From the NCBI GenBank assembly GCA_947034895.1, contig OX344764.1, positions 15,562,001 through 15,626,000 on the forward strand: a DNA stretch of 64,000 nucleotides, given 5' to 3'. The notes under the pieces are model-generated. The model saw only the letters and a program-made list of their open reading frames with translations. It had not been told where the DNA came from and did not search any database. Position 1 is the stretch's first letter. Each line of letters starts with the position of its first letter. A program made the position numbers and the translations under genes. Shown one piece after another: positions 12,888 to 24,830 of the stretch. This DNA comes from Rhytidiadelphus loreus (lineage: Eukaryota > Streptophyta > Bryopsida > Hypnales > Hylocomiaceae).

Positions 12888-13496
12888 CAATTCAAAATTT
12901 GAATGCTAAGGTTCTAAGTCTTTTCAACTAAATTTTTGATAATCATAAAGGTCATATTAGACATATTAAATTTGTAGAAAAAATTTCATAAAATTATGTC
13001 ATGTAATTAATTGGTAAATTGTTTAAAGGTAATAAGTATTTCAGTATTTCAAGAGTTAAAAGTGTTACTTTCTTTAAATTTTGGACATTGTTAAGAAGCT
13101 TTGATCTTGACTCGTTCAATCCTTGTAATATTGAATCCTATTCAAAATGTATTTATCTTGAACTTAATTTAAAAAGAGTGTTGATACTAGTTTTCAATTC
13201 ATTCATGAAAAATAAATTCAATGCATATCATGGTTTAAGATACTTTCAAATAACATACATTTTTAGAGTATTTTCATACGCTTGCTGCAATAACTCTTGA
13301 AGATACCAAAAATGTTTTTGAAGTAATGAAACTAGTAAAACAAATATAGAGTTATACACTTTGTAAATAATTATTAGGTTTTTGGTCTTACATTTGCAAG
13401 TAACATATTCATGTTTGTTAGTTCAAAAGAATCTTCATTTCTAGTTTTATCATGTGAAACTATAATAGGTGAAAAAGATGTTGGAAATTCTTCCAT
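9587..13496 (-). CDS. Small multi-exon gene, predicted coiled-coil protein, family unknown
   Basis: Exons on the reverse strand, each bounded by AG and GT and each a whole number of codons: 13496-13392 (35 codons, starts ATG GAA GAA), 13137-13069 (23), 12749-12696 (18), 12487-12434 (18), 11935-11867 (23), 9936-9832 (35), and 9655-9587 (22 plus TGA). Every intron is phase 0. Possible further exons lie near 13295-13262 (ELLQQAYENTLK-like, splice sites unclear), 12037-12026 (four codons) and 11139-11116 (eight codons). The predicted protein is acidic, rich in L/E/K/N/S with heptad-like leucines (for example EFQDLKTTLKEQLA), consistent with a coiled coil. No signal peptide or catalytic motif. It ends NSIALLMD. 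I do not recognise the family. The exons are inferred by eye; what carries weight is the repeated agreement of frame, splice sites and stop. Confidence 0.6.
12803..12887. repeat. (AT)n followed by a 30-bp T run
   Basis: AT dinucleotides from 12803 to about 12858, then T only to 12887. It lies in an intron of the 9587-13496 gene. Confidence 0.97.
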
Positions 13497-13591
13497 CTTA
13501 TCAATCTACATCTTAGTTTTTAATCTCCGTATTTAATTTGTAGGAATGAGAAATGATTGAACAGAACTTTGTACATAGGTATGTGAAAATA

Positions 13592-14183
13592 CAACACTGC
13601 TCGTATGTGAGCCTACAAGCCTTGAGCCTAGGCACATAGGTATTCTACAACTATTGGAGATGTCTATAACATATATACTTATAATATAAATATTCTATTA
13701 ATATGGAAGATGCCTATAACATAGACACCTATAATATAAATATCCTATAATCATAGAAGGTGCTTATAACATAAACAAATTGAGATGTTTTATTTGACGT
13801 CACTATTAATATGAAAAACATGTGGATGTCTAGAAAAATCCGTCAAGAAAAACATGGGTTTCTACTAGTGACCTATAAAATAACTAGGCACTTATAATAT
13901 AAACATTCTATAACCATGAAAGGTGTTTATAACATAGACACCTATAATATAATTGGGCACCTATAATATAAACATCCTATAACCATGAAATGTATTTAGA
14001 ACCTAGACACCTATAATATAAATGTTCTATAACCATGGAAGGTGCTTATAACATAAGTACCTACAACATAGACACCTATAATAGAAACATCCCATATAAC
14101 TATGGAAGGTGCCTATAACATAGGAACGTAGGGTTTCTATGCTCATGGGCTCAAGATCCTAGGCTCACATAATACCAACCGTG
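13592..14183 (+). mobile_element. MITE with 10-bp target duplication and internal tandem array (copy 1)
   Basis: Bounded by exact direct repeats TGTGAAAATA (13582-13591 and 14184-14193). The termini are imperfect inverted repeats of about 22 bp, both ending in TATGTGAGCC and followed inward by CTTGAGCC-like sequence. The interior is a tandem array of an approximately 36-bp unit containing CTATAACATAG, ACACCTATAATATAAA and CATCCTATAA. A 10-bp duplication points to a Mutator-like (MULE) mechanism. No ORF. About 95 bp near 13776-13870 is foreign to the array and ends TTTCTACTAGTG, a CACTA-like terminus. Confidence 0.85.
13801..13870. mobile_element. Remnant of CACTA-type MITE inside the MULE-like MITE
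   Basis: The segment begins CACTATTAATATG and ends CTACTAGTG. Its reverse-complemented right end (CACTAGTAGAAACCCATG) resembles the terminus of the 496-732 MITE (CACTATAAGAAACATGTG). No clean 3-bp duplication was found, so it is probably truncated. Confidence 0.4.
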
Positions 14184-14193
14184 TGTGAAAATA

Positions 14194-15702
14194 TATTATA
14201 AATCACAATTTTTTACAGAGTATTATTTACCATCAACTAGTATGAATACAATACAATAAAAATAAAATAAAAAATTTAGTATTTTAATTTGTAAAAACTT
14301 TAAATTTCTATATCTTGTTTATTTTGAGTTGAAATGCCACAAAACAAGGTCTATGCACCCGTCTTTGTTGAGGGTTTTCCAACAATACTAAGATTGCAAA
14401 TGGGAATGCACAATTCTAAGATCTTACCATAATAAACAAAACAAATGGCATCAATTAATATGCAAATAGATTGCAATTGCAAATAATATTTAAATTATGA
14501 TGTAGAAATAAAATTTATTTGTTCATATCACAAAATATTTATAAAATGTAAAAGGTTCATGCACTAGAAAATCAATATTCTTATAGAACTCTAAAAACAT
14601 GTATGAAATTTAATATTAAAAATAAATTTTATAATCATTTTTAAGAAAAATTTAAATCATATGTATTATAAATGAGAAGATTAGATAATGTTAAATATGC
14701 TTTCTTCATTTAATTATCTATTTAACCCCTAAAGTTTTTTTAAGTTTTGTGGGAGTTTCTTGAAACCAAATAAAAGCCCAAATTTTGATACTTTATCAAT
14801 TTAAAAATAAATTTTAACCACATGAATTCAAACTAGTAGTTGTATTTTGGATTACACAAGAAAAGAAAACACAAAAATGTCACTTATGAATTTAAACATT
14901 ATAATGTTTGATTAAAAAGGTATTAAAATTGTGAAAGTGATTTGAAGTCTTTCAATTTACTTTTTACATAGTCAAATCTAAAATTGAAGTTATGAAAAAT
15001 ACAAAACAAAGGGACGTAACATGCATGACCATAATCATTGGATGAAGTTTACCTTGTCTAAAAGACTAAAATTTCCCTACAATTCTCAAATTGTGGGAAC
15101 ATGTCCACTATTGTAGTCGATGGACGACTACCACATCAGATAATATAAAAAAAATTAATTTTAATTATTATTGATTATTTTAATTTAAAAAAAATAATTT
15201 GAATAATAGTGGTTGGTTCTTTCTATGGGAAATTGGCCTGAAACAGCCTTCCAATGTAGTTGGAAATCCTCTAATGTGATTTACAACTTCTCAAAATTTA
15301 TTCTACAATTTTTAAAATAAATATCCAATGTGATTTCCCCCTCAAGATCTAATGTATTTGAAGCTCATCTCCATAGGTCTAATACTAAAAAAACAAAATT
15401 TGCAATGGACACCCTTGTATAAAATCTTTAGTAGAAAAATCATATATAATTTTTTTATGTTAATCCCTAAAGGGTTAAGTGACCATTTAATGTAAGCAAG
15501 AGATCTTGGGTAGTTATGCATGAAGTTAATTTAGGTCCAATGTTTCTAAAATTTTGACACAAGGTGTGAACATGTACCGCCTAAAAAGTAATATACTTTT
15601 TTGACTTAGCACCTTGATAAAAGCTATGTTGCCTTGAATTTTTTGGGCAACTCAAGTGCTTTAAGTAGTATGTACAAGATTCCTCTTATCGGGGAGACAT
15701 AT
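14194..15702. other. Non-coding AT-rich stretch with possible TTAA-type end(s)
   Basis: No gene is supported. TTAACCCCTAAAG at 14722 and CCCTAAAGGGTTAA ending at 15478 could bound another TTAA element (14726-15474), but the two ends do not pair convincingly. Near 14350-14440 an open reverse-strand segment with possible splice signals could be an upstream exon of the 9587-13496 gene; unsupported. Confidence 0.35.
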
Positions 15703-16049
15703 CACTAGAAGAAAAAGCAGGGTTTTGCGACTACGGTTTGCGACTGGTTTGTAGTCGTATCGGACGTTTGCGACTTGGTGATATTCTGGAGTCCGCAGTC
15801 GCAGTGGACAAGTCGCATGAGTTGCACTGCAGTCGCGAGGTTGTTTGTCATTCGATAGGCAATGGAGAACTTCGTCGATGAACTACTGTGACGTGGTTGC
15901 TGATGAGGTATTCACTGCCACGTAACTACATTTCACTCACTTGTGACTTGTTTTCAACTTGTATGCGACTTGATTGTAATTCATCTATAACTTCAGTGCC
16001 ACTGCTATGCAACTTCATTTGAACTTCTGTTAGACTTCATGCAACTTGT

Positions 16050-16660
16050 TTGCAACTAGAATGCAACTTATTTGCAACTTTAGTACAACTGAAAAGCAAC
16101 TTATTTGCAACTTTAGTACAACTGAAAAGCAACTTATTTGCAACTGGAATACAACTAGAATGCAACTGGAATACAACTAGAATGCAACTGGAATGTAATT
16201 TTTTTCACTCCTATGTTTCAACTCTTGTGCAACTGAAATGCAACTTATTTCTAACTTTCGGAGAACTAGAATGCAACTCATTTGCAACTCCTATGCAACT
16301 AGGATGCGACTAGTTTGCAACTCCTGTGCAACTATTTGCAACTCTTGTGCAACTAGAATGCAACTTATGTGCTACTGGAATGCAACTTTTGTGCTACTCG
16401 AATGCAACTTTTGTGCTACTGGATTGCAACTTTTGTGCTACTGGATTGCAACTTTTGTGCTACTGGAATGCAACTTTTGTGCTACTGGATTGCAACTTCT
16501 GTACAACTGGAATGCAACTTCTCTGCTACTGGAATGCAACTTTTGTGCAACTTTTGTACAATTGGAAAGCAACTTATTTTCAACTTGTGTGCAACTATTA
16601 TTTGCGACTACATTGTAACTTATTTGCAACTTCTATCTATGGTAGTCTTTTCAAAATCTG
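16050..16660. repeat. CACTA subterminal TGCAACT repeat array
   Basis: Dozens of copies of an approximately 18-bp unit of the type GGAATGCAACTTTTGTGCTA and variants. The overlapping ORFs here (rich in CNF/ATLQL/LLC strings) are only translations of the repeat and are not genes. Confidence 0.9.
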
Positions 16661-18648
16661 TGCAACGCATTTGATAGCCTTACACTTCTTCTATACAACT
16701 CAATTATTACCCTTATACATCTTATATTAATTTGTTTGCAAGTCTTGCAACACTCATGTAACTAACTGTAACAATGCTAAAAATTAGAGAGTGCATTAGA
16801 ATACTGCCATTTTTTACAAGACAAAACAATTACATGAAATAGTTATAAACCATTGGCATACATGGTGTGCACATGCTGCAAACAACATTCGTAAATGGTT
16901 CAATGTCTTTCAAATACATCATTGATCATGATCCCTATTCGTCACTAATTTTCAACTTCATTACAACTATTTTGCATCTACGAATTGGGACCTACATTGC
17001 AACTACATGACAAGTACACTACAACTACTGTGTAATTTCAATTACTTAACCACCTACTAGTGCAGAGCATTATTTTATTCTTGTTAGTCATTTTCAAACA
17101 AATGCAAAAAATAATCGGGATCTGGACATTATGACCATTAATAGCAGCTGGATGACAAGGAACGTATATTGGGAAAGGTGTAGCTCGATCATTTTTTCCT
17201 AGTAAAAATACAGACAAAGACCTAGTTTTGAGAATGTGTCGATCAGCTTGATTCACAAAAAAATATCCATAGAGAGGATAGTCTCATAGGAGTACAAGAA
17301 GACTATAGCCAACTCCAATTTCCAATTTCTAGAGAGTCTCTTACTATTCCTTTGCTGTTCCTTCAAGTGGTTGTATGGCAGCAGCTAGCTCTGCTACTTT
17401 GGCATCTCGATGCAATTCCATCTCTGTCTTCTGATAGTTACTAGAATCCATGTCGACCAAATTCTACTCACCTGCATCCAAAGTCACACGGTCAATGTGA
17501 GGTCGTAAAGACAATTCAATGCAGAATTAAAATTCATTTAACATTAAAGACGAGCAAAACCATCAACAAACTGAACATGAGAGGGCCAAAACTTGCAACT
17601 GAAGTCAAGATTCGAAATAAATTCAAAATGATGTAGTTCGAGAGACGAATCTATGTTTTACAATTCTTCTGTGCTCACGTTTGTACAAAGCTCAATTATT
17701 CAACTCAAGAAGGCAATGAACGTGACTTCAGCCACAGGCTCTGAAGCTCACAAAATTTGACGACGAATGGCCGCAAAGGCTGTCCTCCCATGTATAGACA
17801 CAAATGAAAGAGTACCCAAGATCATACGTTTCTAAAGAGGTAGATAAGGTACATGTGAAAGAACCCTAGTCTAATGCAAGAAACACGGTCGGTATTACTC
17901 TCTCCGGAAACGAAATTCACTGAAGTTCCATCATCACCCGTAAGCTTATTCCAATTCTTTCAGCATAACTTTCCAATTCTTCTGGGAGGTGTGATTCTTA
18001 TCCTAGTACCTCATACCTTCGAACAGAACCCTGGAATTAGCGATTGAAAGTAAAATTAGAACTCACAGTCACTACAGATGCCACGCAACTTCACGCAACT
18101 TGCACTGCTGTTCGCGCAGATCAAAAGCCGAGTGCTACACCCCAAATCTAGCGCATGAACCATACAAAATCGATTTTAGGGTGAATTCCAAACGGGTCTT
18201 ATGCAACTGAAGCACAAGAGGACGCCTCGTAACAATTCCTGGCTCCATGAAAACGACAACTAAAAACCATATCTGTGGCAATATAATTTCAAAGTATTCC
18301 ACATTACTTTGTAGCAATACAAGGTGAAGTTCGAATTAATGTATGTAACTTACCTGAACCACGGGACAAGAAGTCTCTCCCAACGATACTCTCCAATATG
18401 GAGGACTTGCTAGAGCTCGATTTCAATATATATGACACCACTAGTTATTTGGAATAAGGTTTCTCCTGAACAAATGGTCCGATGTCAAATTAAACAGAGC
18501 TCTACAACGAGATGTGGAATCAACTCTTTTACAACGAAGGAGACGAGGGCGCTCACCAATCTGTAGCAGAAATCAAATACTAGCGGAAACCTTGGAAAAT
18601 AGAGAATTCCCTGATATGCTGAGAAAGTAAGAACTCTAATTCACAAGT

Positions 18649-18752
18649 GAGAACTCCCTGAAGCTTTGGAAAGCGAGAACTCCCTGAAGCTTTGGAAACC
18701 GAGAACTCCCTGAAGCTTTGGAAACCGAGAACTCCCTGAAGCTTTGGAAAAG
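18649..18752. repeat. Tandem repeat, 26 bp x 4
   Basis: Four units beginning GAGAACTCCCTGAAGCTTTG at 18649, 18675, 18701 and 18727, differing only in the last two or three bases. It lies inside the CACTA element. The 120-aa reverse ORF over it (18580-18942) shows the same repeat and is not otherwise supported. Confidence 0.92.
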
Positions 18753-19527
18753 CAACACAAAATCCCAACAAAAACAGATAACGATGCAACTGCAATCCAA
18801 AGAAAGTGGCGGCAAAACTAGGGTTCCGACTCGAATTCCAGGCCTTTATCGTTGACACGTCACCTCGTACCTTTGACCGTGGCCTCACTCGTAAGACCGC
18901 GTCACCTAAATCTCTCACCGCAGCTCTTAGACTTACAACCATGATATTGTACGTTTTCCACCTACCCTACACTACCTGAGAGTCCAAGCCAAAATGAAAA
19001 TACATGCTCAGCTGCAGTCCCAGATGGGCAACATGACCTTAAGTTGCTCCATGAGTGTAAACACCTTACTGTTCATATGACCCTAAACCCTAAAATTAGA
19101 TATAATTTGGATCCTATTAGTAATTTGGAGCCACTTGTGAAGTAAGTTGCACTAGCCTGTTCATCTTTTATAATCTAATTAGTAGAACAAAGATATGCAA
19201 GTTCAATGCAATTGGTTGCAGTAGCAAAGATGGAACTAGAATGCAATTGGTTTTAATAATCTTGTGCAACTGAAATGCAACTATCATGCGACTATAATGC
19301 AACTGAATTGCAACTATCATGCGACTATAATGCAATTGAAATGCAACTATCATGTGACTACAATGCAACTAAAATGCAACTAACATGCAACAATAGTGAC
19401 TGTGAGGTATCCAAGGATGTCTTAGGTGAGCATTTGCAGTTGTTGCTAATTAGGCTACAACAAATTGTAACAGTGTTAGTTTTAACTTCTTTCATGCACT
19501 TGCAGTAAGTGGAAGGAGGATTGTCAA

Positions 19528-20235
19528 ATGGATTCAAGCACCGCACCACTTGATGTGTGGATAAAAACAGTTGTTCGCAACAGTGACATTAATGCACACA
19601 GTCCTGAAAATAGAGATAGGATATTATTATCCACAAAACCATCGCAAAAGGCACTTCGATATTCTCGTATGAAAGCTTTTGGAAACCATTTCAGGGTAGA
19701 TGACGACGCATCCAACCAATTGCAAACATACGACTGCGGGGTTGCATCTATGTTCTAAATTCCAGCTTCTGATCTTCGAGATGTGTCAGGGCACTATGTT
19801 GGAGTACTAAAAGATATATTGAAATTAGACTACGGGTCTCTTAGCAACCCTGTGATACTAATGCGATGTGAATGGGTGAAGAAAACAGACAATCGACGAA
19901 ATGCAACATACATTCGAGATGAAGCTGGTTTTCTTGTAGTGAACTTCCGCCACAAAATGCGTATGATGCTGGATCCTTTCATATTTTCAAGCTAGGCAAC
20001 CCAAGTGTTCTTTGTTGATGATGTAAGGAAGGAAGGTTGGAAAGTAGTATTGCATAAAGAAGCTCGTGCTCGACGACAATTTGTAGACACATCAGATGTA
20101 TTCGTAAGTACCAATATACAAGCTTCTGGTTTAGCTACTCTAGAGGATGTGCCTCCTCTACCTACTGTTCCATCTTTGGTTGGAGCTATAGAGTTATCTG
20201 CAGAGGATAGTCTCTTAGCATGTGCAAGATATTGA
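19528..20235 (+). pseudogene. Decayed CACTA-element ORF, DUF4216-like
   Basis: One reading frame runs through 19528-20235 with two in-frame stops, TAA at 19756-19758 and TAG at 19993-19995. After the first stop it reads GHYVGVLKDILKLDYG, then VILMRCEWV, then FLVVNFRHK, DPFIFSS, and after the second stop ATQVFFVDDVRKEGWKVV. This order (YYGVLxDIxELDYG, VVLFKCDW, DPFxxASQxxQVFYVxD) is what I know of the DUF4216 domain of plant CACTA elements. The upstream TNP2/DUF4218 region is missing. Both stops could come from C-to-T change in CAA/CAG, consistent with methylated, silenced DNA (inference). Confidence 0.75.
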
Positions 20236-21266
20236 CACCATTTATTTCCAAGAAAATGGTGATTTTTAAGTTTGAAAGTTTCTTTGTATGTTGTATCCTT
20301 CATTTCAAATAGACTTAATGCACTAACGCATGCAATTGTCTGCCCTCTATTAAAGAAAAAGGCAAGTAGAAATGAAGTGAACCTTTAAAAATTATAGATG
20401 AATAATATCACAGAGGCATACTTATTTGGTCTTATGAAGTGTGCAGCTTGAATGGCTCTAAACCAGCTTCAAATACAAAAATCATAGGTTGCATCTCATA
20501 GTGAACTCATAGTAAACTTACAATCACAATTGTCTAGCAAAGTAAGGATGCAACTACAACTCATATGAAATAAGTACTATAGCATTTTGACTAAGAACTC
20601 TAACTGCCTTTGTTTTGTAATCAAACTATAGTCATTATGTTGTTGAATTTTAGTCAAATTGTAGCCAAAGTCTATTTGTTCTGTAGTGGAACCGTAGTTG
20701 TTTTTTAGTTGCATTGCAGTCTTCTTCTAGTTGCACTGTAGTCATTTTCTAGTTGTATTGCAATTGTTCTCTAGTTGCATTTCAATCGTTTTTTAGTTGC
20801 ACTATAGTCGATTTTCAGTCATGTTCTAGTTGCATTGCAATTGTTTTCTAGTTGCATTTGCATCGTTTTTTAGTTGCACTGTAGTCGGGTTCTAGTGGCA
20901 ATATAGTTGATTCCTAGTTGCATTTGAGTCATTTTTGAGTTGCAATGTTGCCGTTTTTAGTTGTAGCGTAGTAATTAGTTTGCTTTCTGTAATCGGAGTG
21001 ACTACATTTTTCCACGCTGGCCTCTATTTCGTGGATAGCTGTCTACATGGACAACTGCAATGAATATTGGATGTAGAATACCTCCTGTCTGTTCTTCTGT
21101 TACAATATCATAACCCTACTCTTCATTTTCCAACTACTTTGCAACTACAACTACATACACGTCAAATTTGGTGCAAATACAGAGGGCTACAGTCGCAGTA
21201 CAGTTGTATAGGACACATAGTCGCATCTCAGTCGGTTGCAACGGACACGTTTTTCTTCTAGTGCAT

Positions 21267-22017
21267 GTAACTTATATGATGTAAGATGCAAATGTCAAAA
21301 AATTAACCATGATGTGAGATGTAAAAATCTTATATGAAGAGGAGTTGAAGTCTATTGGTCTTGTCAGGGAAAGGTTGGGAAAAAAATATATTTCTAATAG
21401 AATTCCACACATTTCCAAAGTATTTTAGTACAACTTTGTATAGATGAATTTTGGAAAAAGATAACTTAAGAATAAAATATTCACTGCCCTAAAAAGTAGC
21501 AATTTTTCACAATTTCTTCCTAAAAATGTGCCTTAGTCTTTGGAAGTCCTATTTTGTAAGCCTCAGAGTGTAAGTCAAGAAGCTTGAGAGATTGTGAGCT
21601 TTAAATTTGTGTGGTATTTTGTAGTTGTTTGGATTTTGACCCTATAACTGTGGTTTAGGGATTTGGGATTTTTAGAGCTAGTGAACTTAAAAGAATATGT
21701 CAATTGGTCTCAAATAAGCTTGAGACACTTCAAATGTTCTCTAAACACTTTGGTTGTATATCCTATCCATTTTTTTTCCTTCTCAATTGCGACTCATCAC
21801 TCCTAAAGAATCAAAGACCCTTCTTTGCATTGAGAGGCCCTTTGGATTTTTTTGGAAAAGGGGGGGGGGGGGGATTCTTAAAAAAAATTCAATTTTTTTT
21901 CAACCTTCTTTTTGTCACAACTTCATCAACTAGAGAAGCCCCTCGAGGGGTCTAAAGTTGAGACTTTCTAAATTTTTTTTTTATCATTTTGTTAATTTTA
22001 TTATTTGTTTTATTTTT
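21267..22017. other. Non-coding stretch with G homopolymer
   Basis: Contains a run of G at about 21859-21873 and T-rich segments. No gene is supported; the ORF at 21704-21955 spans the homopolymer. GTGAGCTTTAAATTTGTG-like text near 21590 resembles repeat fragments at 23790 and 56760. Confidence 0.5.
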
Positions 22018-22027
22018 GTCATGACTC

Positions 22028-22462
22028 CATGGTTGCTATCATGTGAGCCTAGGATCTTGAGCCTAGGAGCCTAGGAGCCTAGGCTCCTATGTTATAAGCA
22101 CCTTCTATAGTAATAGGATGTTTATATTATAGGTGTCTATGTTGTAGGTACCTATGTTATAAGCACCTTCTATAGTAATAGGATGTTTATATTATAGGTG
22201 TCTATGTTGTAGGTACCTATGTTATAAGCACCTTTCATGGTTATAGGATATTTATATTATAGGTGTCTATGTTATAAGCACCTTTCATGGTTATAGGATA
22301 TTTATATTATAGGTGTCTATGTTATAAGCACCTTTCATGATTATATGATGTTTATATTATAAGTATGTATGTTATAGATATCTCCAATAGTTGTAGAGTA
22401 CCTATGTGCCTAGGCTCAAGGCTCTCAAGCTCACATTTTAAGCTCACATACTAGCACCGTTG
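22028..22462 (-). mobile_element. MITE with 10-bp target duplication and internal tandem array (copy 2)
   Basis: Inverted relative to copy 1 at 13592. It is bounded by exact direct repeats GTCATGACTC (22018-22027 and 22463-22472). The ends (CATGGTTGCTATCATGTGAG and the complement of AGCTCACATACTAGCACCG) are imperfect 22-bp inverted repeats like those of copy 1. The interior has the same array of CTATGTTATAAGCACC, TATTATAGGTGTCTATG and ATAGGATGTTTATA units, with at least two higher-order repeats of about 80 bp. No ORF. Confidence 0.87.
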
Positions 22463-22472
22463 GTCATGACTC

Positions 22473-24830
22473 CATTACTGCCCAAGGGTTTTGGATTTGG
22501 GACTTTAAAAAAATTCCAATTTATTTTTTTCATTTTATTTTTCATTTTTTGACTTTATTACCTCTAGACCATAGTGATTGGTAGGAATCAATTATTAATA
22601 AATTGGTAGATAAGGACGAATTGAAAGATATGAAATGACTTGAACCAATAAGTGGTAACTGTTCAAACAGTTCTTCTTGCTTTAAGTAGGAAAATTGTGT
22701 CAATTGGAATTTAGTCTTTCCAAAGGTACTTGGGAGCTCCTGGAGTTGCATGAAGCCTGCAATCTATTTTGGCCTATTGTGCCTTTGTGTTTTCTTTGTT
22801 GTGTTAATTGAAGTGGATGTTACTTTGAATGTGTGTAATTTTCCAATTGTTTTGCAATTGGTTGAGTCAGTCAATCAGTTACTTGGTTACTATTAAAGTT
22901 GTTGTGAAATTTGTATGTATATGTGTTATAATTTAATTTCTATTGGAAGATATGTTAAATTATTTACCTCCAGTACCAAGGCTGTGGAGTGAATGTGAAA
23001 CAGAGAGAGGACAATGGTTGTAGTCCAATTGGAAAAGTGTGAAGATTGAATTATTATAGGCTCCAATTGGCTAATTAATTAAGATTAATTGATCCGTAAA
23101 TCAAAAATCCTACTTGGTATAAATTGTGACAACTCAACGATTAACATAATTTTCATAAACAAGTCTCCCTTGTGTTCGAACCTTAAATTACTACAGTTTT
23201 TTTTTAACCTAATAAAAACCTATTCAATAGTTTGGAACTTTCAAAATTCTATTTTTCTTATTTCTTTCTATTTGTTTTGCGAATTGAAAAGCCTTTCAAG
23301 TTGTAGACCTCTAAAACTTTTCTTTCCAATCTTTTTTCAATTTTTTTGTGTCCTTGTGTGCGTTTCATGAATCCATTACCCCTAGAGAATCCTCTAGACA
23401 CTAAGAAGTTTTGGGGGGAGGGTCTAGGGGTTGGGACACTCTAAAAATTTGTACAAGCTGCGAGGGTGGTGCCTACTGCATGAGTCCTCTGTCACATGTC
23501 CAAAATATTTGTTTTCTTTTAAAAAAAACCTTTGAGAGCTTGAGCTTGAACGAATATTTTTGCAAAAAGAAAATAAATGGGGCTCAAAGGAGGTTAAAAT
23601 TGTCACTTGCCAGTATGCCAAGCCAAGTATAGTGTGCATGTTGGCTATACTCCCACAATCATAGGTTCACAAAAATAGGGCTAAAATTTTACTATTATTA
23701 GTAAAATTGTGAAATGTTTCTCTACTTTTCTCTCTATTGGCTTCAAAAATTCAAAGTTTTTTTTTATAGTTGATGCTTTGGGCCTATAAGGTGTAAGCTC
23801 ACAACTCTTAAGCTTACATTTTTAGGCTCACAAATTTTCTTTATTGTTAATCTTTTAGCGGTTTAAATAGAATTTAAAGGACATTCGATTAAAAAAACTA
23901 ATAAAAATAGAGTTTGGGAAAGATTTATATAACTTTGAAGTTTAGTCGACACTAAAATATGGTACCTTGGGCATTTAGGGGTCAAATTTCATTTCAATAT
24001 TGAAGCCATGCATGTACTTTAATTATCCAAAAGAAATAGCAAAGTAAGTTTTTTAGGATAAAATTAATGCTATAATAGGATGTAAGTATTCTAAAATTTA
24101 AATTTTATGTTAGAATTATGATACAATAATGAATATTTTAAAATACTAATTATTGTGTTTATTGTTCCTTCATTAATATTCAAAAGCTTAAAAATTTCAT
24201 CCTTAAAATTAATTTAATATTATTTTTCAAAATTCTTTCAATAAATATAGCACTATTCAATGATTTCTTTGGCATTATCAATCTTAATGCAAAAATTTCA
24301 AGAACAACCTTTATACACTGGTTCAACATCGATTTATCCAAATTTTTAATTCATGTATATAAAAAGGGTCCACAATTTATATGAGGTTGAAGTACACATG
24401 TGCAACAATAGATATTTGAAGTCATAACTACATTTGAAGTCCAAACTATTTGACATCATTTTTGTTTGTCTTTTGATCCATTATAAAATCGCATTTGTTG
24501 TGCAAAACCTAATTTACAAAATTTGTAGAAAAAATTTGTTTGCAAAACAATCTAAAAAGATGATTGAAATTGGCAAAAATCACCAAATTATTTTCACAAT
24601 TGGGTGAAATTGACACAATTGTATGAATATCCATACATGTAGAAAGTCTTGACTGTCTAGCATCAATGCAAAAATTTCACTCCATTCCCTAAAGCATGTT
24701 TTTGCAGTTATTCTTTCTCGACTTGAATGTCCATTCAACAAAGTGTTGATAAGTCTTTATATCTTCAAAGTTCCAAACTTTTAGTTAGTCATTGCTCATA
24801 GAACAATGAGTTTTAGTCATTTATTGATAT
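22473..24830. other. Non-coding stretch with repeat fragments
   Basis: No gene is supported; ORFs at 22542-22751, 23089-23370 and 23411-23639 have no recognisable features. At 23790-23835 the text TAAGCTCACAACTCTTAAG is inverted relative to 56757-56805, a shared repeat remnant. GGGCATTTAGGGGTCAA near 23970 looks like a degenerate right end of a TTAA-type element. Confidence 0.45.

Larger units (their letters stand above)
15703..21263 (+). mobile_element. CACTA (En/Spm) transposon with subterminal repeat arrays, 5.6 kb
   Basis: The left end CACTAGAAGAAAAA is matched exactly by the inverted right end (21250-21263), a 14-bp terminal repeat. Flanking triplets are TAT (15700-15702) and CAT (21264-21266), a near but imperfect 3-bp duplication. 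Left subterminal DNA (about 15900-16750) is crowded with GCAACT/TGCAACT motifs every 10-20 bp; an internal patch lies at 19200-19400; the right subterminal zone (about 20500-21250) carries the complement, AGTTGCA/TAGTTGCA. This dense array is characteristic of plant CACTA elements. It encodes a decayed DUF4216-like ORF at 19528-20235, and the TNP2-type catalytic transposase is absent, so it is non-autonomous. Confidence 0.88.

Noticed and set aside
14726..15474. Possible TTAA element
   Set aside because: TTAA and CCC-type ends are present, but the two termini do not form a convincing inverted repeat.
16050..16730. Several overlapping ORFs of 87-134 aa with repeated CNF/ATLQL strings
   Set aside because: They translate the CACTA subterminal TGCAACT array in different frames; no independent coding evidence.
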